Shown here: positions 1 to 7,543 of the stretch, one piece after another | Layout: each line of letters begins with the position of its first letter | How positions within the stretch are numbered: position 1 is the first letter of the stretch | Assembly (NCBI GenBank): GCA_017937195.1 | Contig: JAGBEA010000037.1 | Span: 1 to 38,943 of the forward strand | Length of the DNA: 38,943 bases | Reading direction: 5' to 3' | Source: Oscillospiraceae bacterium | Lineage (GTDB): Bacteria > Bacillota > Clostridia > Oscillospirales > Oscillospiraceae | Position numbers and translations under genes: made by a program | Notes under the pieces: generated by a model | What the model was told of the DNA's origin: nothing | The model's input: the letters and a program-made list of their open reading frames with translations, nothing else | Database searches by the model: none

Positions 1-2621
1 GCCGTCAGCACGGAGGTGTCAAAGCGGCTGGCGCCTGCAAGGCGAACCACATCGCGGCCCGTTGCCCGCAGCTGCTCCTCCACGGCGGGCTTCACAGCGC
101 CGGTGCCGCCCACCAGCACGAACTCGCCGTCGGTGTTCTCATTGAGGAATGTCATCTGCGCAGCGCTGACGGTGTCATCCACCAGCAGAATGGGCAGACC
201 CAGCGCGGAGGCGGAAAGGCTGTCAGCAAAGTTATAGGCGGTGCAGACCAGCACGGGGTCGCCGCTTTCAATACCGGCCTCCTCCAAAATCAGCAGGTTG
301 GTCTCAAAGCGGCTGGCACCGGCGAGGCGCTTGAAGGTGTAGCCCTCATCCTCCACGGCGCGCAGGGTATCGCTGACGATGGTGGTGCCGCCGAGGGCAT
401 AGACAACGCCGCCCTCCTCCACATTTTCAAGGATGTAGTCGATGACATCTGCCATATTGTCGTTATCGGTCAGCAGGATGGGCGCATCCATCTCAGCTGC
501 CAGATAGCTGCCGGCCAGAGCGTCGGCAAAGTTCATACCGCTGGTGACGATGGCTGCGGGGAACTTGTCCACGCCCATAACCTCCTTCAGCGCGTCAGCG
601 CTCTTGAAGGCGGTGTCAAAGCGGTTGGAGCCTGCAAGGCGGGTCACGCCGTCCACCGCGGGAGCAGCCGATACCACGAACGCAGGAGATGCCACATAGG
701 CATACGAATAGGTGTTGGCCACATAGGTGTCGCTGGTCTGCTCCCACATCTTACCGTCGACGGTCACCTGCAGCGATTCATGCAGCTTATGGGTATGACC
801 TGCGGAGCCATCGATGCGTACCTGATTGGTGTAGCGGTAAACGCCCTCAGTGAAGGTATCGCCGTTATAGCGCTGCCACTCCTCACCGTCATACTTCTCC
901 CAATCGCCCATACTGTCGGGAACGTTGACCATATCGCCCACGGTGAAGGTGAAGTCATACACAGTCTCCACCGTGCCGCCCAGCGCAGGCACTTCCATAT
1001 CGCTGGTACCTACAATGTATCTGACCGTCTCACGGGTGGCGGGGTCGGGCTGGGTGAAGCCCACCAGCACCTGAATCTCCTCGTAGAGACCTGCGCCGTC
1101 GGTGACGCGGATGGTCACTGCCACATTGTTGCCGCTGGCGGTGGGGGTGCCGCTGACGGTGCCGTCAGCGCTGACATTGACCCACTCAGCACCGGAGGTC
1201 TTGCTGAAGGTATACTCCGGCGTGCCGCCTACCACGGCAGAAGCCACAGAGTAAGAGGGGATAGGCTGACCGACATAGTTCTCGCCAATGTCAAAGAGGG
1301 AGCTGTCGGTGAACACCAGAGGCAGCGGTTCCCACTCCACCTCAAATGAAGGGGATGCCATATAGGCATAGGTGTAGGTGAGCGCACCGTAAACCTCGCC
1401 GATCTGTTCCCAAGCCTTGCCGTCAATGGTAACGCTGAAGACCGGTGCCAGCTTGTGGGTGGAACCATAGCCGGTGTCGCTGTCAATGCGCAGCTGGTTG
1501 GTGAAGCGATACGTACCTTCCTGGAAGGTTGGACTGTCATAGCGCTGCCACTCCTCACCGTCATACTTCTCCCAATGGCCCATAGAAGCGGGAACTCCCG
1601 CTATGCCGCCTTCAAAGGTGAAGTCATAGGCAAGTTTTACCTCGTCGCCATAGGCGGGCGCCACCATATTGGAGGTGCCGGTGAAAGATGCCACCTCGGT
1701 GCGCTCATCGCCCACATAATAGAAATATCGGAACGGGGATTTCCACTTGTTGGAGATCTCGATACCGCCGTTGTAAGCCAAATCGTCCACAGCCACCAGC
1801 GTCACATCGTAGCAGCCGTTGCTGAGGCTATGGGACGCGGCATATGCCCGCATATCCACGCTGCGCTCGGCAGAGGCTTCCACATATTTACCGGCGGTGC
1901 CAATGTTGACATAGTAGCCGGCGGCGCCATCATAGGCGTCCCAGGTCAGCACGCCGTCCGTGAACTTCACATTGGCGATATCCTCCTTGGGGGCGTAGCG
2001 CACCACCGCGGCCGCGCTGCGTGCGGAGAAATCGCTGTCCTCGTAGCCCTCATAGTGGCCGCCGGAGGAAGCCTCTGCCATCACGCGGAACTCATACTTC
2101 ACGCCGTTTTCCACAGAAAAGCTACACTCGTTGGTGGTGGTGTATTGGTATGACAAACGGGAGTCGTCGCCTTCCTCAAACAGCTCCACAAAATAGATCT
2201 GCGCGTGCTCCACGGCGTCCCACTTGGCAAGACCGTCCTCCCAGCGGAGGTTGGTGGGGGCGGGCAGCTTGCCCTTGGAGGTGTAGGCATACTCACAGCT
2301 CCAATCCTGAGAGAGCCGCGTTCTTTCCGCGTCCCGTGCGTAGATGGTGAAGGTGTAAGTGTCACTCTCATAGCCGAAAGATGCCAGCTTGTCCTTCAGA
2401 TCGACGCTGAGCGGTTCGGTGCTCGACACCTTGCCGCCACCGCCGCCGACAGACCAGGAATACTCGGCTGCGCCGTCCACCGCATCCCAAGTCACCACGC
2501 CGTCGTTGATGGCAATGTTGGGGATCACCGGCAGTTCCTCTGCCCCCACGGTGGCGGGGAGCAGCGACAGCGCCATCACCAGCGCCATCACAAATGCAAA
2601 AAACCGTCTGCTTGTTTTCAT
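1..2621 (-). CDS. Cell-wall-binding repeat 2 surface protein (C-terminus outside window)
   Basis: Secreted surface protein, 873 codons visible, cut by the left window edge. Residues 1-27 form a signal peptide (basic MKTSRR start, hydrophobic core, cleavage near VGAEE). Residues about 30-320 contain three Fn3-like modules, each with a WDA(V/Y) core. Two near-identical modules (around residues 325-440 and 545-645, each with WEKYDGEEWQRY) flank an Ig-like putative-adhesion domain. From about residue 650 come PF04122 cell-wall-binding repeats, recognised by RLAGSNRFDTA and two later RLAGASRF motifs with FADAL(A/S) and LGGT-type motifs. PF04122 repeats bind the protein non-covalently to cell wall polymers; the Fn3/Ig part presumably faces outward. 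The ATG at 2621 has AAAGGGAG upstream. Several modules are nearly duplicated, as in recombining surface proteins. The ligand is unknown. Confidence 0.9.
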   Translation of the reverse strand, partial: MKTSRRFFAFVMALVMALSLLPATVGAEELPVIPNIAINDGVVTWDAVDGAAEYSWSVGGGGGKVSSTEPLSVDLKDKLASFGYESDTYTFTIYARDAERTRLSQDWSCEYAYTSKGKLPAPTNLRWEDGLAKWDAVEHAQIYFVELFEEGDDSRLSYQYTTTNECSFSVENGVKYEFRVMAEASSGGHYEGYEDSDFSARSAAAVVRYAPKEDIANVKFTDGVLTWDAYDGAAGYYVNIGTAGKYVEASAERSVDMRAYAASHSLSNGCYDVTLVAVDDLAYNGGIEISNKWKSPFRYFYYVGDERTEVASFTGTSNMVAPAYGDEVKLAYDFTFEGGIAGVPASMGHWEKYDGEEWQRYDSPTFQEGTYRFTNQLRIDSDTGYGSTHKLAPVFSVTIDGKAWEQIGEVYGALTYTYAYMASPSFEVEWEPLPLVFTDSSLFDIGENYVGQPIPSYSVASAVVGGTPEYTFSKTSGAEWVNVSADGTVSGTPTASGNNVAVTIRVTDGAGLYEEIQVLVGFTQPDPATRETVRYIVGTSDMEVPALGGTVETVYDFTFTVGDMVNVPDSMGDWEKYDGEEWQRYNGDTFTEGVYRYTNQVRIDGSAGHTHKLHESLQVTVDGKMWEQTSDTYVANTYSYAYVASPAFVVSAAPAVDGVTRLAGSNRFDTAFKSADALKEVMGVDKFPAAIVTSGMNFADALAGSYLAAEMDAPILLTDNDNMADVIDYILENVEEGGVVYALGGTTIVSDTLRAVEDEGYTFKRLAGASRFETNLLILEEAGIESGDPVLVCTAYNFADSLSASALGLPILLVDDTVSAAQMTFLNENTDGEFVLVGGTGAVKPAVEEQLRATGRDVVRLAGASRFDTSVLT

Positions 2622-2656
2622 AAGCGTTCTCCCTTTCGTGTCAAAAAGATTTGCCC

Positions 2657-2694
2657 GTCCTGCGGAGCAATTGACCCTTTTTTCATCGCAGGAC
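2657..2694 (-). other. 5' leader hairpin of the surface-protein mRNA
   Basis: Perfect 8-bp inverted repeat (2657-2664 with 2687-2694, loop 22) inside the predicted leader, between the promoter at 2712 and the start codon at 2621. It could stabilise the mRNA 5' end. No riboswitch family was recognised. Confidence 0.4.
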
Positions 2695-2711
2695 TTGTTT
2701 GCTGCTCTTAT

Positions 2712-2740
2712 ATTATACTTTTGCCCCATCCCACACAACA
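2712..2740 (-). promoter_or_regulatory. Putative promoter of the surface-protein gene (weak -35)
   Basis: A perfect -10 TATAAT reads leftwards at 2717-2712. The -35 region near 2735-2740 (TGTTGT) is poor. A strong -10 with a weak -35 fits activator-dependent transcription, with the three repeats at 2757-2787 as candidate activator boxes. The promoter is read from sequence only. Confidence 0.5.
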
Positions 2741-2756
2741 CACCACCCCTGCAAAA

Positions 2757-2787
2757 GGGTGGGAAATCGGGTGGGAAAAAGGGTGGG
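2757..2787. repeat. Three GGGTGGG boxes at 12-bp period (possible activator site or G-quadruplex)
   Basis: GGGTGGG occurs at 2757, 2769 and 2781, each followed by a 5-bp spacer (AAATC, AAAAA, then other sequence), giving an exact 12-bp period. This makes six runs of three G on the plus strand, enough to fold a G-quadruplex. Relative to the leftward promoter at 2712-2740 the boxes lie roughly 50-80 bp upstream of the start point, a usual place for activators. The neighbouring LuxR-type regulator is the obvious candidate, by inference only. Confidence 0.5.
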
Positions 2788-2812
2788 ATGGCGAAAAAAT
2801 TTTGATTATGCA

Positions 2813-2855
2813 CAAAAAAAGAAAGCGCGCCCTGCCACGATGGGCAAAGCGCACT
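2813..2855 (-). terminator. Terminator after the LuxR-type gene
   Basis: Imperfect stem between 2822-2832 and 2842-2855 (GC-rich arms). On the minus strand it is followed by a run of seven T (opposite 2814-2820). It lies immediately past the stop codon at 2867. Confidence 0.6.
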
Positions 2856-2866
2856 TTTCGATGCGG

Positions 2867-3910
2867 TTATGTGGTTTCTCTGCTGCGCAGCTGCTTGTAC
2901 ACCTCCCACAGTTCCTTGCGGGAGGAGACGCCCAGCTTGCTGTAGAGGTTTTTGTTGTGGTACTTCAGCGTGTTCTCCTTGATGTTCAGCGCCAGCAGCA
3001 CATCCTTGGTGGCGGTGTGGGCGATGTACAGCTCGTAAATCATCTGCTCGGTGGGGGTCAGCTCCTCCAGCCCCTCGGTGAAGGCGGTCAGCTTCGCCTC
3101 ATCCACCGCGCCGTCAGCAGCAGGCTGCTCGGCACTCACCGCACCCAGCTGCGCCTTCAGCCGCGCATTTTCCGCCATCACGGTGTTCACGCCCAGCAAA
3201 AACAGCTCCGTAATGATGTAGGATACAGACAGCATCTCAAAATCGATCCGCACCAGCTGCTCGATGAGCCACACGCAGATGTTCACCAGCACCGCCATCA
3301 GCAGGATCACCGCGTGGGTGGCGGACTCCACCTGCTTTTTGGCGTGGGCGCGGAAGATCACCGCGATCATCGCCACAAAGTAGCCCAGCAGGTAGAACAG
3401 ATACAAGCTGTGCCACGGGCCGTAGACCTTCTCCAGCGTGCCTACGCCGTTGACCACGGCAAAGGTCACATCCTTATAGTAGATGTCCAGATAGCCGGGG
3501 CTTGCCGCCACAAACAGCACCACTCCGCTGACCGCCGACAGCAGCCACACCAGCCACTTGGGATAGGCGGTCTTAGTGGCGCGCAGGATGATCATCAGCA
3601 TGGTCAGCGGCAAAAACACAGAGCCCAGATAGGCGATGCGGTTGGCCATCAGCGCCATCTCCAGCGCGGTGGACATCGCCAGCAGCAGGTAGCTCACATT
3701 CACCACCGTCACGCAGAAGAAGAGGAACAAAACCCACATCTCTTTCTTCCGCACCAGAACACAGTAGCCCACCAGCAGCACGGTGGCCAGCGCCGCCGTG
3801 ACGCCGTAGAGCGCCGTCAAGCTGCCGCTTTTGTCGCCCACAGCGCCGCAGCCGCTGAGCGTCATTATTAAGAAAAGAATGCCCGCAAGCATTGCCGGCA
3901 GCTTTTTCAT
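2867..3910 (-). CDS. Membrane-bound LuxR-family regulator with 7TM N-terminus
   Basis: 347-aa one-component regulator anchored in the membrane. The N-terminus (MKKLPAMLAGILFLIM) leads into a lipobox-like LSGC, then about seven hydrophobic helices up to residue ~215, resembling the 7TM sensor module usually fused to histidine kinases. A short linker leads to a C-terminal LuxR/GerE helix-turn-helix (about residues 280-340: LTPTEQMIYELYI, ENTLKYHNKNLYSKLGV). No kinase, receiver or ATP-binding domain is present, so signal sensing and DNA binding appear to be in one protein. The start at 3910 is chosen because AGAGGGA precedes it by about 6 nt; an in-frame ATG lies 18 nt upstream. The nearest plausible target is the downstream surface-protein gene. 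The signal is unknown. Confidence 0.8.
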   Translation of the reverse strand: MKKLPAMLAGILFLIMTLSGCGAVGDKSGSLTALYGVTAALATVLLVGYCVLVRKKEMWVLFLFFCVTVVNVSYLLLAMSTALEMALMANRIAYLGSVFLPLTMLMIILRATKTAYPKWLVWLLSAVSGVVLFVAASPGYLDIYYKDVTFAVVNGVGTLEKVYGPWHSLYLFYLLGYFVAMIAVIFRAHAKKQVESATHAVILLMAVLVNICVWLIEQLVRIDFEMLSVSYIITELFLLGVNTVMAENARLKAQLGAVSAEQPAADGAVDEAKLTAFTEGLEELTPTEQMIYELYIAHTATKDVLLALNIKENTLKYHNKNLYSKLGVSSRKELWEVYKQLRSRETT

Positions 3911-3940
3911 AAAAATCCCTCTTTGCACAGTTGTTTTTGT

Positions 3941-3969
3941 ACTATATCACATTTTTCCGTCATTCACAA
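3941..3969 (-). promoter_or_regulatory. Promoter of the LuxR-type gene
   Basis: -35 TTGTGA (3969-3964), 17-bp spacer, -10 TATAGT (3946-3941), reading leftwards, 31 bp before the start codon. Confidence 0.6.
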
Positions 3970-4001
3970 GGGTGCAGGCGGTTTTTTCCCGCATTTCACG
4001 C

Positions 4002-4035
4002 AAAAAATGGGCAGCACGGCGCACCGTACTGCCCA
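4002..4035 (-). terminator. Terminator of the malQ operon
   Basis: 12-nt arms with one mismatch (4008-4019 with 4024-4035, loop 4). On the minus strand they are followed by six T. Lies 14 bp after the malQ stop. Confidence 0.85.
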
Positions 4036-4048
4036 CCTATTTTGCTTT

Positions 4049-5533
4049 TTATCTGCCGTACAGCGTGGTAACGGCGGCGATGCGCTTGGCCAGTTTCTTG
4101 GAAGCCTCGCCCTTGAGCATACGCCACTGCCAGTTGCCGCTCTGCGTGCCGGGGGTGTTCATCCGGTGACCCTCGCCCAGCTCCAGATAGTCCTGCATCT
4201 GCGCCACGAACAGCTTGGCAACGCTGCCCATACCGCCGCGGATGAGACCCCAGTTGAAGCCCTCCTTCTCGTTCAGTCCCAGATACTCGGTGGCGAACTT
4301 GATGTCCTCCGCCTTGGCCTCCTTGCGCCACAGCGCAACGGGGCTGTTATCGTGGGTGCCGGTATAGCAGATGCAATTCTCGCCGTACACGTGGGGCAGG
4401 TAGCTGGTGGAATCACGGGAATCGAAGGCAAACACCAGCACCTTCATACCGGGCAGCTTGCTGTCACGCAGCAGCTGCGCCACCTCGGGGGTGGGATAGC
4501 CCAGATCCTCGGCGATGAACTCCAGCTCCGGGAACCAGCCCATCACCGCGTTGACAAAGCTCATACCGGGGCCCTTGACCCAGTGGCCGTTCTTGGCGGT
4601 AGTCTCGCCATAGGGCACTGCCCAGTAGCTCTCCAGACCACGGAAATGGTCGATACGGATCACATCGAACAGCTTCCCCGCGCCGTCCACGCGGCGGATC
4701 CACCAGCCGAAGCCGTCATCCTGCATCACGTCCCAGCGGTACAGGGGGTTGCCCCACAGCTGACCGTCCTCGCTGAAATAGTCGGGGGGAACGCCGGACA
4801 CCTCGGTGGGTACATTGCGCTCGTCCAGCTGGAAGCTCTCGGGCTCGGACCAAACATCGGCGCTGTCCAGCGCCACATAGATGGGCAGGTCGCCGATGAT
4901 GCGGATGCCCTTTTGGTGGATATACTCCTTCAGCTTGTTCCACTGCTTGAAGAACAAGAACTGCAGATAGATGAAAAACTCCACATCCTCGCGCAGCTTC
5001 AACCGATACTCTTCCAGCACGGCGCTGCTCTTACGCAGGCGGATATCCTCGTCCCACTCCGTCCACGCCTTCATACCGAAATGGCGTTTGCACGCCATAA
5101 AGAGGGCGTAATCGGGCAGCCAGCGCTTGTTTTCCTCCAGGAAAACCGCCACCTCTGCGCTGTCGCGCTTCCAGCCGCGCTCCTTGGCCTTGGCCAGCAC
5201 GGCAAAGCGGCCGTCATAAATGCGGCTGTAGTCCACATAGCGGGGATCCTCGCCCCAGTTGATGGAGGTGATCTCCTTCTTCTTCAAAAGGCCGTCCGCC
5301 ACCAGCATATCCAGATCAATAAAGTAGGGATTGCCGGCATAGGTGGAAAAGCTCTGATAGGGGGAGTCACCGTAGCTGGTGGGCCCCATAGGCAGCAGCT
5401 GCCAGTATTTCTGGCCGGCTGCGGAGAGGAAATCGGCAAAATCATAGGCGGCTTTGCCCAGCGTGCCGATACCGTAGGGGGACGGAAGGGACGAAATGGG
5501 CATCAGAATGCCGCTGCTTCTTTTCATGGTCAT
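4049..5533 (-). CDS. malQ: 4-alpha-glucanotransferase (amylomaltase, GH77)
   Basis: 494 aa, full family length. Cytoplasmic enzyme that disproportionates maltodextrins by moving alpha-1,4-glucan segments between chains, releasing glucose. GH77 signatures are visible: SSGILMPISSLPSPYGIG at the N-terminus, SDVWSEPE and VPPDYFSEDGQLWGNPLY in the middle, the nucleophile segment IRIDHFRG, the acid/base segment AEDLGY and the C-terminal YTGTHDNSP. Start ATG at 5533 (MTMKRSS) has GAAAG about 10 nt upstream; a second ATG is two codons further in. Last gene of the sugar operon, 88 bp after the permease gene. Its presence suggests the transporter imports maltose or maltodextrin. Confidence 0.95.
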   Translation of the reverse strand: MTMKRSSGILMPISSLPSPYGIGTLGKAAYDFADFLSAAGQKYWQLLPMGPTSYGDSPYQSFSTYAGNPYFIDLDMLVADGLLKKKEITSINWGEDPRYVDYSRIYDGRFAVLAKAKERGWKRDSAEVAVFLEENKRWLPDYALFMACKRHFGMKAWTEWDEDIRLRKSSAVLEEYRLKLREDVEFFIYLQFLFFKQWNKLKEYIHQKGIRIIGDLPIYVALDSADVWSEPESFQLDERNVPTEVSGVPPDYFSEDGQLWGNPLYRWDVMQDDGFGWWIRRVDGAGKLFDVIRIDHFRGLESYWAVPYGETTAKNGHWVKGPGMSFVNAVMGWFPELEFIAEDLGYPTPEVAQLLRDSKLPGMKVLVFAFDSRDSTSYLPHVYGENCICYTGTHDNSPVALWRKEAKAEDIKFATEYLGLNEKEGFNWGLIRGGMGSVAKLFVAQMQDYLELGEGHRMNTPGTQSGNWQWRMLKGEASKKLAKRIAAVTTLYGR

Positions 5534-5572
5534 AGTCAAATTTCTTTCAAATATTTGGGGTGAATAGGAATG

Positions 5573-5597
5573 AAGGGGGAGCAAGCCGCTCCCCCTT
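5573..5597. other. Intercistronic stem-loop between permease and malQ
   Basis: Inverted repeat AAGGGGGAGC / GCTCCCCCTT around a short loop, with no U-tract on either side. It looks more like an mRNA processing or stability element within the operon than a strong terminator. Confidence 0.45.
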
Positions 5598-5621
5598 ATT
5601 ATTTCAGGTTCGCAGATGGGA

Positions 5622-6470
5622 TCAGCCCTTCACAGCACCGGCAGCAACGCCCTTGATGATGTGCTTCTGGCAGGTCAGATAGAACACGATCACGGGGACG
5701 ATGCTCAGCAGGATCAGCGCCATGGTAGCGCCCAGATCCACGCTGCCGAAGCTGCCCTTGAGGTACTGGATGTGGATGGGGATGGTCATATACTCGGTGC
5801 GGTCCAGCACAAGGTAGGGCAGCAGATAGTCGTTCCATACCCACATGATTTCCAGCACGCCCACGGAGATCAGCGTCGGCTTGAGCATAGGCAGCACCAC
5901 CAAAAAGAAGGTGCGCACGGGGCCGCAGCCGTCGATGGCTGCCGCTTCTTCGATCTCCAGCGGGATGCTCTTGACGAAGCCCACGAACATAAACACCGCA
6001 AGACCTGCGCCAAAGCCCAGATAGATGATGGGGATGGTCCAGGGCTTGTTCAGACCCAGAGAGTCCGCCGTACGGGACAGAGTGAACATCACCATCTGGA
6101 AGGGGACCACCATGGAGAACACGCACAGGAAGTACACCGTCTTGCTGATCGTGCTGCCCACGCGGGAGATATACCACGCCGCCATAGAGGTGCAGATCAG
6201 GATCAGCGCAACGGACATCACCGTGATGATCACGCTGTACAGCACAGACTTGAAGAAGGGATAGTTACCAAAGGTCATACCCTTGATATAGTTGGCCCAG
6301 CCCACAAAGCTCTCCCCATCAGGGATGGCAAAGGGGTTGAGGTTGATGGCTGCGTTGCTCTTAAAGGAGTTCATCAGCACCAAAAAGATGGGCAGAAGAT
6401 ACACCACAGCGATGATGGCAAAGATGACTGTCAGCGCAGTCTTGTTCTTGTCTTTTTTCTTCAGTTTCAT
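5622..6470 (-). CDS. Carbohydrate ABC transporter permease (MalG-type)
   Basis: 282 aa, six predicted membrane helices starting with VIFAIIAVVYLLPIFLVLM. Carries the EAA loop that docks the ATPase (EIEEAAAIDGCGPVRTFFL followed by PMLKP) about 70-90 residues from the C-terminus, as in MalG/CUT1 permeases. Forms the channel with the permease at 6470-7387. Its ATG overlaps the stop of that gene (TAATG at 6472-6468), so translation is probably coupled. The substrate is inferred from malQ to be an alpha-glucan; the permease sequence alone does not prove this. Confidence 0.9.
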   Translation of the reverse strand: MKLKKKDKNKTALTVIFAIIAVVYLLPIFLVLMNSFKSNAAINLNPFAIPDGESFVGWANYIKGMTFGNYPFFKSVLYSVIITVMSVALILICTSMAAWYISRVGSTISKTVYFLCVFSMVVPFQMVMFTLSRTADSLGLNKPWTIPIIYLGFGAGLAVFMFVGFVKSIPLEIEEAAAIDGCGPVRTFFLVVLPMLKPTLISVGVLEIMWVWNDYLLPYLVLDRTEYMTIPIHIQYLKGSFGSVDLGATMALILLSIVPVIVFYLTCQKHIIKGVAAGAVKG

Positions 6471-7387
6471 TACTGCTGTACCTCCTTACTGCGGGTTGCA
6501 TTAAGCTGGAGCAGGCTGATGGCCGCCACCACCACAAAGAAGATCACGGCCTTGGCCTGTCCCACGCCGCGGTTGGTGGCCTGAGAGGTGAAGGCGTTGA
6601 CGATGTTCAAAGCCAGCATTTCCGTGGTCTTGATGATCTCGCCGCCCTCCTGAATGAAGGGACGACCCTCGGTCAGTGCCAGGTTCTGATCGTACAGCTT
6701 GAAGCCGTTGGTGAGAGACAGGAAGGTGCAGATGGTGAAGGAGGGCATCATATTGGGGATGGTCACGTGGATCAGCGTATCCCAGCTGCTGGCGCCGTCG
6801 ATACGGGCGGCCTCCATCATATCCTCAGGGATGGCCTGCAAGCCTGCGATATAGATGATCATCATATAGCCGATCTGCTGCCAGCAAAGCAGAATGATCA
6901 GACCCCAGAAGCCGTACTCGGTCTCCATCACAACAGAGGTGTTGAAGCGGATCAGAATACCGTCAAAGATCATGGACCAGATATAGCCCAGCACGATGCC
7001 GCCGATCAGGTTAGGCATAAAGAAGACGGTGCGGAACAGATTGGCGCCGCGCATCTTCTGGGTCAGTGCATAGGCTACGGTAAAGGCCAGCACATTGATC
7101 AGCAGCAGCGACACAACGGCAAACAGCGCCGTGTACCAGAATGCGTGCAGGAAGCTGGGGTCCGTAAAGGCGGTCTTATAGTTGCTCAGACCCGCCCACT
7201 GCGCATCGCTGGTCAGACGGAATTTACAGAAGGACAGATAGATACCCTGCAGGAAGGGATAGAGAAAGCCGATGCAGAAGGCAGCGAAAGTGGGCAGCAG
7301 AAACAGCCACACCATCCGCTGGATCGGCCGGCGGACCAGCCACGAGTTCAGCGCGGCAGCGTCCCGGGACTTTTTCCGGATTTTCAT
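6470..7387 (-). CDS. Carbohydrate ABC transporter permease (MalF-type)
   Basis: 305 aa CUT1 sugar permease with a cytoplasmic basic N-terminus (MKIRKKSRD), first helix MVWLFLLPTFAAFCIGFLYP and the EAA loop DMMEAARIDGASSWDTLIHV. It lacks the large periplasmic P2 loop of enterobacterial MalF, as usual in Firmicutes. Separated from the upstream binding-protein gene by 156 bp containing a long stem-loop, and overlapping the next permease by one base. Confidence 0.9.
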   Translation of the reverse strand: MKIRKKSRDAAALNSWLVRRPIQRMVWLFLLPTFAAFCIGFLYPFLQGIYLSFCKFRLTSDAQWAGLSNYKTAFTDPSFLHAFWYTALFAVVSLLLINVLAFTVAYALTQKMRGANLFRTVFFMPNLIGGIVLGYIWSMIFDGILIRFNTSVVMETEYGFWGLIILLCWQQIGYMMIIYIAGLQAIPEDMMEAARIDGASSWDTLIHVTIPNMMPSFTICTFLSLTNGFKLYDQNLALTEGRPFIQEGGEIIKTTEMLALNIVNAFTSQATNRGVGQAKAVIFFVVVAAISLLQLNATRSKEVQQ

Positions 7388-7470
7388 AGCAACCTCTCCT
7401 ATCGTAAAGTTTGCGAAAACACAAAATATACCACGCCGGACGCCTCATGCAGCGTCTGGCATGAAATGGC

Positions 7471-7512
7471 GAAACGCCGGGGCGAGCGGAAGGCCCGCCC
7501 CGGCATTGTTTC
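7471..7512 (-). terminator. Attenuating stem-loop between binding-protein and permease genes
   Basis: Perfect 9-bp GC stem (7476-7484 with 7496-7504), extended after a 3-nt bulge by GAAAC/GTTTC (7471-7475 with 7508-7512). The U-tract is poor. Such partial terminators after solute-binding-protein genes usually keep permease expression lower than binding-protein expression. Confidence 0.6.
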
Positions 7513-7543
7513 GTATGAGATAGGGTAAAACCGTTTGGCTGGA

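Noticed and set aside
2618-2686. 22-codon upstream ORF ending in ATGA overlap with the surface-protein start
   Set aside because: The overlap is neat, but there is no SD before its ATG, and the true gene has its own good SD (AAAGGGAG). It could be looked at if leader regulation is studied.
3923-5563. Long open frame on the plus strand opposite malQ
   Set aside because: It mirrors the malQ codons of a GC-rich gene, gives a His/Leu/Gln-rich product without domains, and has no ribosome site; malQ on the minus strand is unambiguous. The same holds for long antisense frames opposite the ABC ATPase (15149-16477), the aminotransferase (16488-17882), ygiQ (22005-23297) and the giant surface protein (35546-36778 and 36818-38107).
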